Shown here piece after piece: positions 25,708 through 34,870 of a stretch of DNA of 64,000 nucleotides. The position numbers and the translations under genes are program-made. Every line of letters begins with the position of its first letter. The stretch's first letter is position 1. Below the pieces are notes generated by a model, which was not told the origin of the DNA, ran no database searches, and saw nothing but the letters and a program-made list of their open reading frames with translations. Origin of the DNA: Chromatiaceae bacterium. GTDB taxonomy: Bacteria; Pseudomonadota; Gammaproteobacteria; Chromatiales; Chromatiaceae. The stretch spans positions 434,001-498,000 of the forward strand of contig JACKMX010000003.1 in the NCBI GenBank assembly GCA_024235175.1. Direction: 5' to 3'.

Positions 25708-25995
25708 TTACTCCTCATACGAAAGCAGATCCACGTTTGCCGCCGCTTGTCTGAGCGGTACGATCGACTGATATTGTGGCGATGAGTGCCAACTGTTCAA
25801 TGCCTTCAAACTCGGAAACCTGATGACTACGGTATCAGTGTGCCTGTGCTCACCCGACAGAACGGAGGATAGCCTGCCCCTGAATACTATCTCCCCTTCC
25901 CAAGGCACTAACGTGGCCGGAACTTTGTTGCGGTACTCCATCCATTTTGTTTCATCCTTTATCGAAATTTGCCCGATAACGTACGCGTTTTTCAT
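25708..25995 (-). CDS. DUF1330 protein 2
   Basis: A 95-residue DUF1330 protein (YVIGQISIKDETKWMEYRNKVP; VVIRFPSLKALNSWHSSPQYQ), related to the one at 25123-25413. The TAA stop directly abuts the VOC remnant, suggesting that a deletion joined two genes. A GGATCAACCC stretch precedes the ATG. The function is unknown. Confidence 0.82.
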   Translation of the reverse strand: MKNAYVIGQISIKDETKWMEYRNKVPATLVPWEGEIVFRGRLSSVLSGEHRHTDTVVIRFPSLKALNSWHSSPQYQSIVPLRQAAANVDLLSYEE

Positions 25996-26016
25996 TTTGG
26001 GTTGATCCTTTTGCCG

Positions 26017-29000
26017 TTATTGTGGGCTGATGCTTCCGTGAACGAAGCGGCGGTACGCGATTCTGGCGCTTTCCACCAGCATATAGTTTACCGGTACCAG
26101 CAGCAGTGTGATAAAGGTGGCGAAAAGTACGCCGAAGCCAAGCGAGACTGCCATGGGTATCAGGAACTGAGCCTGAGTCGACTGCTCGAACAGCAGCGGC
26201 ATTATCCCTGTGAAGGTCGTAAGTGAAGTAAGCATGATCGGTCTGAAGCGGGCGACGCCGGCCTGGAGTATCGCCTCTCTCAGCCCCATGCCCAGCTGGT
26301 TTTTATTGATGAAATCCACCAGCACCAGGCTGTCGTTAACCACCACCCCGACCAGTGCCATCATGCCCAGCATGCTCAACATGGTAAGATCCATGTTCAT
26401 CAGCCAGTGACCGCAGAGTGCACCAATCGCACCAAAAGGGATGATCGACATTACGATTAGCGGTTGTGCGTAGGATTTGAAAGGAATGGCCAGCAGCGCA
26501 TAGATAACGAACAGCATGATGAGCAGTCCTATACCCATGGAGCCGAACGATTCCCGCTGCTCTTTCACCTCGCCGCCGAACTCGTAGTCGATACCCGGAT
26601 ACTGCTGCAGCAGCTGTTCCAGAAATTCACTGAGCTCGGACTGGATCAAGGTCATGTTGGCCTTTGTTTTATCTATATCGGCGGTGACTTTGACGGTTCG
26701 GTATCTGTCGATGCGGATAATCGATGTCGGACTTTTACCCGGTCTGAGCTCAACGATCTGGCTCAATGGGACGCTCTGGCCGGAAGCGTTGCTGATCCTC
26801 TGATCGGCAAGATTCGATATGGATGTTCTTTCGGATATCGGATATCGGACCATCACTCTGACATCATCGCGACCGCGCTGAATACGTTGAACCTGAAAGC
26901 CATAGAACGCATGGCGTATCTGGTTTACAACATCGCTGCGGGTAAATCCGAGCGCATGAGCCTCCTGTTTCAGCTCGACCTGAAGCTCCTCTTTGCCATC
27001 AGAGAGGCTGTCTTCGATATCGAACACCGTGGGGTAACGCCGCAGCTGCGCTTTTAATTTATCCGCCACTTCGGACAAAGTGGAGAAATCGTTGCCGGAA
27101 AACTGGACATCGATGGGATCGGAGACGCGGCCTATCTCTGCCCTGAAAGTGAGGGACTCCGCGCCCGGCACAGTGCCGATCATCTTTCTCCATTCGCGTA
27201 CCAGTTCAGAGCTGGTCACCCGGGACTGGCGCTCTTCGGGCGGTACGATCTCAAACAATACCATCCCGGTATGGGAGCCCGAGGAGCGGCCCCCTGACCC
27301 GGTTGTGGACTGTATGTTGAGAATAACCTCGGGTCCATCATGTTCGCTGTATTTTTGCTTCAATCTGAAGGCGGCATCGGTAATCTGCCGGATATAGCGG
27401 TCCGTCACTTCGAAGTTGGTACCTGCGGGCATGCTCAATGTCGCCCTTGCCAGCTCGCTCTGAACCCGGGGGAAGAAGGTGAAGCGGGTCCATCCGCTGA
27501 GTATCAGGGTCAGCATCAGGATCAATATACCGGTGAAAAAGACCAGAGTGGCCAGTTTATTGTCCAGTGCAACCCGGAGCAGCGGCCGGTAGTATTTGAG
27601 AATCAGGTTCTCAAAGCCATCTGCGAATTTTTCCTGGAATCTCTCCAGCCACCATTTTCCACGCTGCCCGTCGCGCAGGCGTATATGCTTGAGATGCGCC
27701 GGCAGCACGAACTTGGACTCGATCAGAGAAAACAGCAGGATGGGAATGACCACGATTGGAATCTGCGCGAAAAGCAGACCTCTGGTGCCTTCAATGAAGG
27801 CGAGCGGGAGGAAGGCGGCGATGGTCGTGAAGACGCCGAATGTGACCGGCACCGCGACTTCCCGGGTGCCGTTGATAGCTGCCTGAAGACCGCTTTCGGC
27901 GTGGCGCAGATGGTTGTACACATTCTCGCCGGTGACGATGGCGTCATCCACCACTATGCCCAGCACCAGCAGGAAGGCGAAGAGACTGAATATGTTGAGG
28001 GTGACGCCGAAAAAAGGCATCGCGAAGAAGGCGCCCATGAAACTGACCGGGATACCGATAAATACCCAAAAAGCGATCGAAGGCCGTAAAAACAGCGTCA
28101 GCAGCAACAGTACCAGAGCACCGCCCTGCAATGCATTGTAGGTCAGGGTCTGCAGCCGTTTTTTCACGATTCTGGAGCGGTCGCGCCAGGTGGTTACGGT
28201 CACCCCGTCGGGAAGATTCCGCTGTCGACCTTCCACATAGGCGATGACTTTGTCGGCCACGTCGATTGCGCTCTGGTCGCCTACTCTGTAGACGTCGACG
28301 AACGCCGCCATCATGCCATTGAAACGGCTGCGCAGTGGATTCTCTTCAAAACCGTCCGTTACCCTTGCCAGATCTCTGACCTGTACCCGGCTTCCGTCGG
28401 CGCGGGTCAGCAGCACAATCTGCTCGAACTGGTCCCTGCTGTAGGCTTTCCCCTTGGAGCGGATGAGGATCTCGCCGCCCTCCGCCTTGATATTTCCCGC
28501 CGACAGGTCCTGTGCGTTTTTCGAGATGGTTTCTGCCACCCGGGCCAGGGTGATGCCATATTGGCGCAGTCTCTCCTCCGGCACCTCGATGGCTATCTCA
28601 TAGGGACGTACGGAATCCAATTCCACCTGGGTGATGCCCAGCGTCCGCAACAGGTCATCACGCACCTGCTCAGCCAGCTGGCGTATCTCTTTTTCAGCAT
28701 AGGGACCTGCTATGGCGATCGAAATGACCTCACGGCGTCTGGTCTCCAGACTGATCACCGGTTTCTCGGCATCCGCCGGAAAGTTGTTAATGGCATCCAC
28801 GCGGCTTTTGATATCGGCCAGCAGCTCCCTGGGATCGTAAGCGGAGTCCACCTCAATGCCGATGCTGGCGCTGCCTTCCGCGGAACGGCTGGTAATCTGA
28901 TCAATTCCTTCGAGATCCTGTATTGCCTCTTCGACCAGAATTGCGATGCTCTGCTCCACGTCTTCAGGAGTCGCACCCCGCAGCGATATGGAGATATTGA

Positions 29001-29130
29001 CCTTCTGTGGATCAAGGGTCGGAAACACCTCCAGGGGGATGCGCTTGGAGAGCGAGAGGAGTCCCAAAATCAGCAGGGTCGCCATCAACAGGTTGGCGGC
29101 GACATGATTCCGCGCGAACCAGTCTATCAT
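26017..29130 (-). CDS. RND efflux permease (HAE1/AcrB-like)
   Basis: A 1037-residue inner-membrane proton-driven transporter with 12 predicted helices and two large periplasmic loops. The proton-relay aspartates are in TM4 (LGIVVDDAIVTGENV), and the second-half counterpart is VGVVVNDSLVLVDF. It forms a tripartite pump with the adaptor encoded just upstream (ATGA overlap). No outer-membrane channel gene is adjacent, so a TolC-like protein from elsewhere is presumably used. Drug or metabolite substrate is unknown. Confidence 0.93.
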   Translation of the reverse strand: MIDWFARNHVAANLLMATLLILGLLSLSKRIPLEVFPTLDPQKVNISISLRGATPEDVEQSIAILVEEAIQDLEGIDQITSRSAEGSASIGIEVDSAYDPRELLADIKSRVDAINNFPADAEKPVISLETRRREVISIAIAGPYAEKEIRQLAEQVRDDLLRTLGITQVELDSVRPYEIAIEVPEERLRQYGITLARVAETISKNAQDLSAGNIKAEGGEILIRSKGKAYSRDQFEQIVLLTRADGSRVQVRDLARVTDGFEENPLRSRFNGMMAAFVDVYRVGDQSAIDVADKVIAYVEGRQRNLPDGVTVTTWRDRSRIVKKRLQTLTYNALQGGALVLLLLTLFLRPSIAFWVFIGIPVSFMGAFFAMPFFGVTLNIFSLFAFLLVLGIVVDDAIVTGENVYNHLRHAESGLQAAINGTREVAVPVTFGVFTTIAAFLPLAFIEGTRGLLFAQIPIVVIPILLFSLIESKFVLPAHLKHIRLRDGQRGKWWLERFQEKFADGFENLILKYYRPLLRVALDNKLATLVFFTGILILMLTLILSGWTRFTFFPRVQSELARATLSMPAGTNFEVTDRYIRQITDAAFRLKQKYSEHDGPEVILNIQSTTGSGGRSSGSHTGMVLFEIVPPEERQSRVTSSELVREWRKMIGTVPGAESLTFRAEIGRVSDPIDVQFSGNDFSTLSEVADKLKAQLRRYPTVFDIEDSLSDGKEELQVELKQEAHALGFTRSDVVNQIRHAFYGFQVQRIQRGRDDVRVMVRYPISERTSISNLADQRISNASGQSVPLSQIVELRPGKSPTSIIRIDRYRTVKVTADIDKTKANMTLIQSELSEFLEQLLQQYPGIDYEFGGEVKEQRESFGSMGIGLLIMLFVIYALLAIPFKSYAQPLIVMSIIPFGAIGALCGHWLMNMDLTMLSMLGMMALVGVVVNDSLVLVDFINKNQLGMGLREAILQAGVARFRPIMLTSLTTFTGIMPLLFEQSTQAQFLIPMAVSLGFGVLFATFITLLLVPVNYMLVESARIAYRRFVHGSISPQ

Positions 29131-30371
29131 CCTGCTTTTCTTCCATCATCAGCCTGCCTGCCGGGGGCGTCCGGATGCCCGGCCCCGGAACCGGACAAGG
29201 CTTTTTCCCCTCCTTCCTCCAGCAGTTTTACCCGGGTGCCACTGCTCACCTGGCCAAGGGGTGTCAGTACCAACCGGTCGCCTGCGGTCAGGCCATTGCG
29301 GACCAGTGCTTCGGTGTTGTTCTGCCAGGCGATCTCAATCTCCCTGCGCTGCAGCACGCCATCCCGATACAGATAGACATAACTGCCCTGGTAGACCGAT
29401 GCATTCGGAATCACCAGAGCGCTGCGGATGGTTTTACCCTCAATCTCCGCGCTGACGTACTGGCCGATTTTGAGCGGGCGGCGGTTGCCGTCGTCTCTCT
29501 CATAGGGGTGTTCAATTCGAGCCGTGACATGCAACTGTTGACTCTGCTCATCGATCGCACCGGCAGTGCTTACAAGTGTGGCGGGCCAGTACTGGATATC
29601 CTCACCCAGGCGGTTGCCGATCTTCACCGAAGGCAGCCCGCTCGTATCCGACTCCCCGGAGAGGTATTGCTCCGGGAGATTGATGAAGCCCAGTTCACTG
29701 TTTTTAATCGGCAGCCTGATTTCCACCGAATCGACCGCATAGATCATGGCCAAAGCAGTGTTGGGAGTGATGACTTCGCCGATATCCACGTTTTTAGAGA
29801 GGATGCGGCCGGAGTAGGGTGCCCGGATCCGGGTTCTCTCCACATTGAGTTTTGCCTGGTCAAGCTTGGCATTGGCCGCGGCAATCCGGGATTTTGCAGC
29901 GGCTAGCTGTGGGATGTGCAGCGCGAAGTCGGAAACAGCTTCCTTATTGCGTACGCTCCTGCGGTCCTCGGCCGCCTGTTTAGCGAGCACCTGCTCTTCG
30001 GCGTGAGTGACCCTGGCGTCGGCAAGCTCAGCCGCGGCAATTTCCACCTGAATCAGATAGTCTCTGGGATCTATCCCGACCAGGACCTCATTTTTCTGAA
30101 AAAAACCGCCATCGCGAAAGTTTGGGCTAACCGAGGTAATCTGGCCTGAGACCTGGGATACCAGTTGTCCCTGGGTATGCGGCTGGACCCGGCCAAAGGA
30201 GCTGATCGTGACCTGGTAATCAGTTTCACCGACTGTCAGTGTCTCCACCGATATGAGTGATGCCGGCTCTCCGCCGTGCTTTTTCGCCTCCGGCTTGAAA
30301 TAGACCACGTATAGAATGGCACTCAGGAACAAAATAACCAGAAAAAGGGGCAAGAACCTGCGAATGGTCAT
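29127..30371 (-). CDS. RND efflux membrane fusion protein
   Basis: A 414-residue periplasmic adaptor with one N-terminal transmembrane anchor (about residues 7-26), a lipoyl-like domain (VSQVSGQITSVSPNFRDGGFFQKNEVLVGIDP), a coiled-coil hairpin (AAAELADARVTHAEEQ), the second lipoyl half (RTRIRAPYSGRILSKNVDIGEV) and beta-barrel domains. It couples to the permease by a four-base overlap. The proline- and glycine-rich tail is longer than usual. Confidence 0.92.
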   Translation of the reverse strand: MTIRRFLPLFLVILFLSAILYVVYFKPEAKKHGGEPASLISVETLTVGETDYQVTISSFGRVQPHTQGQLVSQVSGQITSVSPNFRDGGFFQKNEVLVGIDPRDYLIQVEIAAAELADARVTHAEEQVLAKQAAEDRRSVRNKEAVSDFALHIPQLAAAKSRIAAANAKLDQAKLNVERTRIRAPYSGRILSKNVDIGEVITPNTALAMIYAVDSVEIRLPIKNSELGFINLPEQYLSGESDTSGLPSVKIGNRLGEDIQYWPATLVSTAGAIDEQSQQLHVTARIEHPYERDDGNRRPLKIGQYVSAEIEGKTIRSALVIPNASVYQGSYVYLYRDGVLQRREIEIAWQNNTEALVRNGLTAGDRLVLTPLGQVSSGTRVKLLEEGGEKALSGSGAGHPDAPGRQADDGRKAG

Positions 30372-30638
30372 CTGGTGTTGCTGGATCCGGTTTCCTGAGT
30401 CTCGGCGATTCCTACGCCGGGATCGTTTATATTAAGGCCGGTTAACGCTATGCGTATGCCCGGTGTCGGATATCAGCGCACCGTTAACAGGCTCCTAGTG
30501 TAGCAATGGAGCTCCAGGGCGAACAGGAGTTCCAATCCCGGAGATACCGCTTTGTTCCCCGGATTATCAGGAGTGGGCGTTGAGTATTCAAGCCATTTTC
30601 GGCGAGACCATGGATTACAGCGCTTGGGTGCGTATCCA

Positions 30639-31619
30639 ATGATCAGGCCATCGGTCAAACGTCACAGCGCTCCCCGCAGCGGCGCGGGGTGGTTCCTGTT
30701 GCTGTTGGTGCCTGCGCTTCTGCTGCCATCCTCCACGGCTCAAGGTGAGAGCTCCTCAGGTCAGGATGAAAACAGCCTCTCCCGGCTGGTCCAGCTGGTC
30801 ATCGCATCTGACGAAAATGCGCAGCAGGATTTTAGCTGGATAGCCCTCTCCGAGTTGGCGGCAGCCTATGAAAAAGTGTACCAGAGCAGTGGAAGCGAAG
30901 TACTGAAAGAGAAGCGGGCCCGTGACAAACTGATCAGCTGGCGTAGCGGTACTCAGAGGTATATTTCGGAGCTGCATGCACTGCTGGAGAGGCTGCCAGG
31001 TTCAGTCGAGCTTCAGATCCAGGCAGGGGAGGCGGGTCCGCCGGTTATCGTTATCGACGGCAGGCCGGTGGTGATCAGCGGTCCGGAGATTGGCAGCTCC
31101 ATGCTGATGGAGAAGCGTATTACCGACATCTATTGTGCACTCTATGACTGCGGCGAACTTTCTGGAAAAGCCGACCGGTCATCTGCAGTCAGCGCTGGCA
31201 GCGGCGGGGTCTGGACCTTGAAAAACTTTGGCAAGGCGAGTTATGAAACGGCCGATGGCCTGATTTTCACCTTTTCCGGGATATCCGGACGTAAAGCAAA
31301 AGAGCAAATCAGCGAGGATTTTGCGGCCGAGATAAGAGGGCTGGTGGCAGGGTTGCGTGATGCCGTGGAGGCAGGGCACCGGATAGATTGGAATTACCTG
31401 GAAATTCAGCCGTTGGCAGGCGGCCGGGGGCACAGGATACAGTTTAACCTCGATGGGGAGTATCTGCGAATGACACTTCCCGGGCTGGCGCAGCCTGGAG
31501 CCCTGTCACCGGAAATTCTTGCCTGGATCAGACAGAGCGCCATTGACGGTATGCCTGCGGAGGTGGAGATTTTCGCCGATCGCCTGCTGCCTGGTCCCGG
31601 CGGCATCGGGTTTGAGTAG
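30639..31619 (+). CDS. Exported protein of unknown function
   Basis: The ATG at 30639 gives 326 residues with a basic start and a hydrophobic signal (GWFLLLLVPALLLPSSTAQG). The mature part begins with a charged helical region (residues about 35-110) followed by a beta-rich part with paired cysteines in IYCALYDCGE. I recognise no family. The frame extends to a TTG at 30552 without support. The 267-base gap to the divergent efflux operon likely holds both promoters, but none is clear. Confidence 0.55.
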   Translation: MIRPSVKRHSAPRSGAGWFLLLLVPALLLPSSTAQGESSSGQDENSLSRLVQLVIASDENAQQDFSWIALSELAAAYEKVYQSSGSEVLKEKRARDKLISWRSGTQRYISELHALLERLPGSVELQIQAGEAGPPVIVIDGRPVVISGPEIGSSMLMEKRITDIYCALYDCGELSGKADRSSAVSAGSGGVWTLKNFGKASYETADGLIFTFSGISGRKAKEQISEDFAAEIRGLVAGLRDAVEAGHRIDWNYLEIQPLAGGRGHRIQFNLDGEYLRMTLPGLAQPGALSPEILAWIRQSAIDGMPAEVEIFADRLLPGPGGIGFE

Positions 31620-31647
31620 GACTATCCTGTTCCAACTGCCCGAAGCT

Positions 31648-32064
31648 TTAATCGGAATCCCAGAAAGCGAGAACTGTGGCTATGGCCTGATTGAACTCTT
31701 CGAATGAGTGGGGTTTGACGATATAGTCATCCACTTCATATTTGAATGCAGCCTCCCTGTCGCGCGGTTCGTTGGATGAGGTGAGCACAATGATGCGAAT
31801 CTTGCGCAGTTCCGGGTCTTTGCGCATTTTTTCCAGAAATTCGATACCGCTCATTCGCGGCAGATTGAGATCGAGCAGAATCAGACCGGGAGGGGGGTTG
31901 ATCTTATCGCACCCGTCTCCTTTCAGCATGCAAAGTGCGTCCACTCCGGTGCGTGCAATGTAGAGTGGATTTGTCACTTTATTTTTTTTGAACGCGCGCT
32001 GGACGGTCATGATATCGACCCGGTCGTCTTCGATAAGCAGAATTCCTACGTCACTGTCCAGCAT
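31648..32064 (-). CDS. CheY-like response regulator (Rcp1 type)
   Basis: A 138-residue stand-alone receiver domain. Acidic pocket D13/D14, phosphoacceptor D65 in LLDLNLPRMSG, T95 and K117 are all present, so it should be phosphorylated. The long loop before the phospho-aspartate (MLKGDGCDKINPPPG) is typical of the Rcp1-like regulators that partner phytochrome-type kinases. It has no output domain. It follows the CHASE kinase gene on the same strand, its likely partner. Confidence 0.9.
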   Translation of the reverse strand: MLDSDVGILLIEDDRVDIMTVQRAFKKNKVTNPLYIARTGVDALCMLKGDGCDKINPPPGLILLDLNLPRMSGIEFLEKMRKDPELRKIRIIVLTSSNEPRDREAAFKYEVDDYIVKPHSFEEFNQAIATVLAFWDSD

Positions 32065-32208
32065 TGCGGTTCGTCCAGCCCACTGGGGCTTAATTCAGAT
32101 GAGCATTCTAACTGCCAAACGAGATTTAATCTAAGTTATTGTCCTATTTCGAAACTATCCACCAAAAAGCAGCAGTTGTGAAGCCCCATTGTTGAAACAG
32201 GCGGTGGC

Positions 32209-34230
32209 TCACTCCTTCTCAGCCGGCTTAGGGGGATTGGCTGGCCAGGTGAAACGGAACAGTGCACCTTTTCCCGGTTCTGACTCCAGAACGATCCAGC
32301 CTCCCTGCTCCTCCACGATTTTTTTGACCAGCGCAAGGCCGATACCGGTATTGCTGCCATAGTCTTTGGCCTGCAGTGTCTGGAAAATCATAAAGACCTT
32401 TTTGTGATATTCGGGGGAAATCCCCACGCCGTTGTCGGCTACCGAGAATTCGTAGAAACGCCGTATCTTCCTGCAATCGATCCAGATACGGCCCCTTTTC
32501 CCACCGTGGTGTTTCAGGCTGTTGCTTATGAGATTGGAAAACACCTGTCCCAGCAGCAGCCGGTCGGTTTGAAACTCAGGCAGCTCCTTCCCAAGCTTGA
32601 TCGAAAAACCTTTGGGTGGGGATAGGGAGTCAATTATCTCTTCCAGCAGCTTGCGTGTATCCACCAGTGCATTCGAACCTTCGGTCCGCCCCACCCGCGA
32701 ATACTCAAGCAGCCCTTCGATAAGCGCGTTCATGCGCTGGACGCGGTCCTGCAGCAGGGCGAGCTGTTCCGCCGACTCCGCGTTGAGCTTGTCCGCCAGG
32801 TCCTCGCTGATCCAATCCGTAAGGTTGCCGATTGCCCGCAATGGCGCCTTCAGGTCGTGGGAGGCGACGTAGGCGAACTGCTCCAGGTCGCGGGCACGGC
32901 GTTCGGCCTCGGAACTGCGTACCGCCACCCGGTATTCGAGGTCGTCGTTCAGCTCCATCAACTCCCTTTCCGCCGCCCTTCTCTCCCTGATCTCGCTGTT
33001 CAGCGCATCGTTCGCATCGAGCAGCTCGGCGGTACGCTGGTCCACCAGCTGCCTGATCTTCCTGGCGCGTCCCACCAGGGTGGATACGTAAACTGTGAGC
33101 AGTGCGGTGAACGCAAGTCCCCCCACCACGACGATCCAGCCGCTCCAGGCGTCTGGGAAATAACTTCCGGGAACAGGCGTGCAGACGATCAGCCATTCTC
33201 TGCCGCCGATGGAGAGCGTTCTCTGGTAGTTGAGTCTGGCACCGGACCTCGGTGCTCCGGCGCCACTGAGTTCCTCCCACTGGCGTGATCTGTGAACGTA
33301 AAAGAGAACGTCCCCCAAGGCATCCGATTGGTCGAAAAAGCGGATATCTATGCCGGCCGGACTGAGGCTTGCCAGGGCCAGCTCAATGATATCCGCTGCA
33401 TTGTAGATACCAACCGCAAATCCCCGGATGATGGCAGGTGAAGCCTGAAGCTGCTCCTCCTCGCCATCCGCTGCGTCTTCCGTCGGTTGGTATACGGGCA
33501 CCGATACCATGAATCCGTTGCGCTGGCCCTGTGCATCCTTCAGGACAATGCGTTCGGATACTTTGAGCTCTTTGGATTCCCGACTCAGGTTCAGCAGGGC
33601 CAGGGTTTTCCTCTGAGTGGTCAGGTCCAGGCCAAGCAGTTCCCTGTTATGCCGGTAAGGCTGAACGTAGAGCACCGGCAGGTATTCATCGCGGTTGGCC
33701 GCCTCGACAAGTTCGCCTGTATCGGCTCTCTCCCTGATCGAGTAGGGGGGGAAGCTTTTACGCGCTTCCTGCTCGAACGCTTCTCTCTCCTGATGCGTCA
33801 CATAGGGTACCCATTCCAGCGCCTCAATGCCCTGCTGCCGTTTGATCGCGGGTTCGACGAACTTGCGGAACTCCCGCCGTCTCACCTCGGACGATGCTTC
33901 GAAGTAGGTGGCGATGTCTCTTACCGTGGCAAGCGCGTACTCCATTTCGCGGCGCACCACCAGCACACGGTCATTGGAAGCCTGCTCGAATGCGGTAGCT
34001 ACCTGCTGCCTCTCCCAATTGGAAACCTGCCTGTAAAAATAGATCGTATTGGTAATGCCCAGCATTGCCACCACGAACACCGGGAAGTACCCCCACCACA
34101 AGGCGCCCACCCGCATCGAGGAGCTGGATTGTCTTGTGTAGTTTTGCTGAACCCGCTCCAGCCAGAGGCTCGGTACCTGCATGATCTTCAACAGCAGGGA
34201 TTTCAACAAATAGGCCGGCAAAACCCTCAT
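32209..34230 (-). CDS. CHASE-domain sensor histidine kinase
   Basis: Start placed at the ATG at 34230 (CGGAGC upstream), giving 673 residues; the open frame begins at a TTG 37 codons earlier. Order: a first transmembrane segment (GALWWGYFPVFVVAMLGITNTI), a periplasmic CHASE domain (ATYFEASSEVRRREFRKFV; IEALEWVPYV), a second membrane helix (WSGWIVVVGGLAFTALLTVYV), a coiled coil, a phytochrome-type HisKA (YVASHDLKAPLRAIGN) and HATPase (NLISNSLKHHG; VADNGVGI). It probably senses a small external ligand and signals to the regulator downstream. Confidence 0.9.
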   Translation of the reverse strand: MRVLPAYLLKSLLLKIMQVPSLWLERVQQNYTRQSSSSMRVGALWWGYFPVFVVAMLGITNTIYFYRQVSNWERQQVATAFEQASNDRVLVVRREMEYALATVRDIATYFEASSEVRRREFRKFVEPAIKRQQGIEALEWVPYVTHQEREAFEQEARKSFPPYSIRERADTGELVEAANRDEYLPVLYVQPYRHNRELLGLDLTTQRKTLALLNLSRESKELKVSERIVLKDAQGQRNGFMVSVPVYQPTEDAADGEEEQLQASPAIIRGFAVGIYNAADIIELALASLSPAGIDIRFFDQSDALGDVLFYVHRSRQWEELSGAGAPRSGARLNYQRTLSIGGREWLIVCTPVPGSYFPDAWSGWIVVVGGLAFTALLTVYVSTLVGRARKIRQLVDQRTAELLDANDALNSEIRERRAAERELMELNDDLEYRVAVRSSEAERRARDLEQFAYVASHDLKAPLRAIGNLTDWISEDLADKLNAESAEQLALLQDRVQRMNALIEGLLEYSRVGRTEGSNALVDTRKLLEEIIDSLSPPKGFSIKLGKELPEFQTDRLLLGQVFSNLISNSLKHHGGKRGRIWIDCRKIRRFYEFSVADNGVGISPEYHKKVFMIFQTLQAKDYGSNTGIGLALVKKIVEEQGGWIVLESEPGKGALFRFTWPANPPKPAEKE

Positions 34231-34501
34231 GTTGATTGCTCCGGAGCGGACGCGGTAGGGGAGTTTATGGGCAACGCTGGCGTTAAGAAAAGCTTCATTT
34301 GCGGTTGAATGATAGCGTAAAAAGATATCCGTTTGGGACAATAGCCGCTTGCCGCGGTTGAAATCTCCCCTGCGTGCAAACGATGAATTGTATCCGTTGC
34401 CGGCCTATACTGGTTGCACAGCTGATTGCCCGCTTTGCAGGCATCCGATCCAGACAACAACTCGGTTCGCGGGGGATTATGGGATAGGTTGCAATTCTCT
34501 G

Positions 34502-34870
34502 ATGACAGATAGACAGCGAATTCCGTGGCGCGTGATAGAGGTGAGGCGCGGCGAAGGGTGGGCGGTTTTCTGGTCGTTTCTCTATTTTTTCTTCCTGCTC
34601 GGCAGCTATTACATTTTGCGTCCCGTCCGCGATGAGATGGGCGTCACAACGGGCGTGGACCGGATGCAGTGGTTGTTCACCGGTACTTTTATCGCGATGT
34701 TGGTGGTGGTGCCTTTTTTTGGCTGGATAACCTCCCGTTACCGGCGACGGCAGTTTCTCCCGGCTGTCTACGGTTTTTTCATCATTAATATTCTGCTGTT
34801 TTACCTGCTGTTTGAATCCGAAATTGAAATCAAGCCTGTTGCCGCGCTTTTTTTTGTCTGGCTCAGTGTA
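34502..34870 (+). pseudogene. ATP:ADP-antiporter-like transporter, 5' part (split by IS1380)
   Basis: The first 123 codons of a polytopic carrier: FLYFFFLLGSYYILRPVRDEMG and GWITSRYRRRQFLP are found in Npt/TLC-like MFS transporters of bacteria. The reading stops at GTA (34868-34870), where the IS1380 copy begins, and continues in frame at 36498. Without the insertion the protein would be about 435 residues. The fragment reads through into IS sequence and ends at 34969. Confidence 0.82.
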
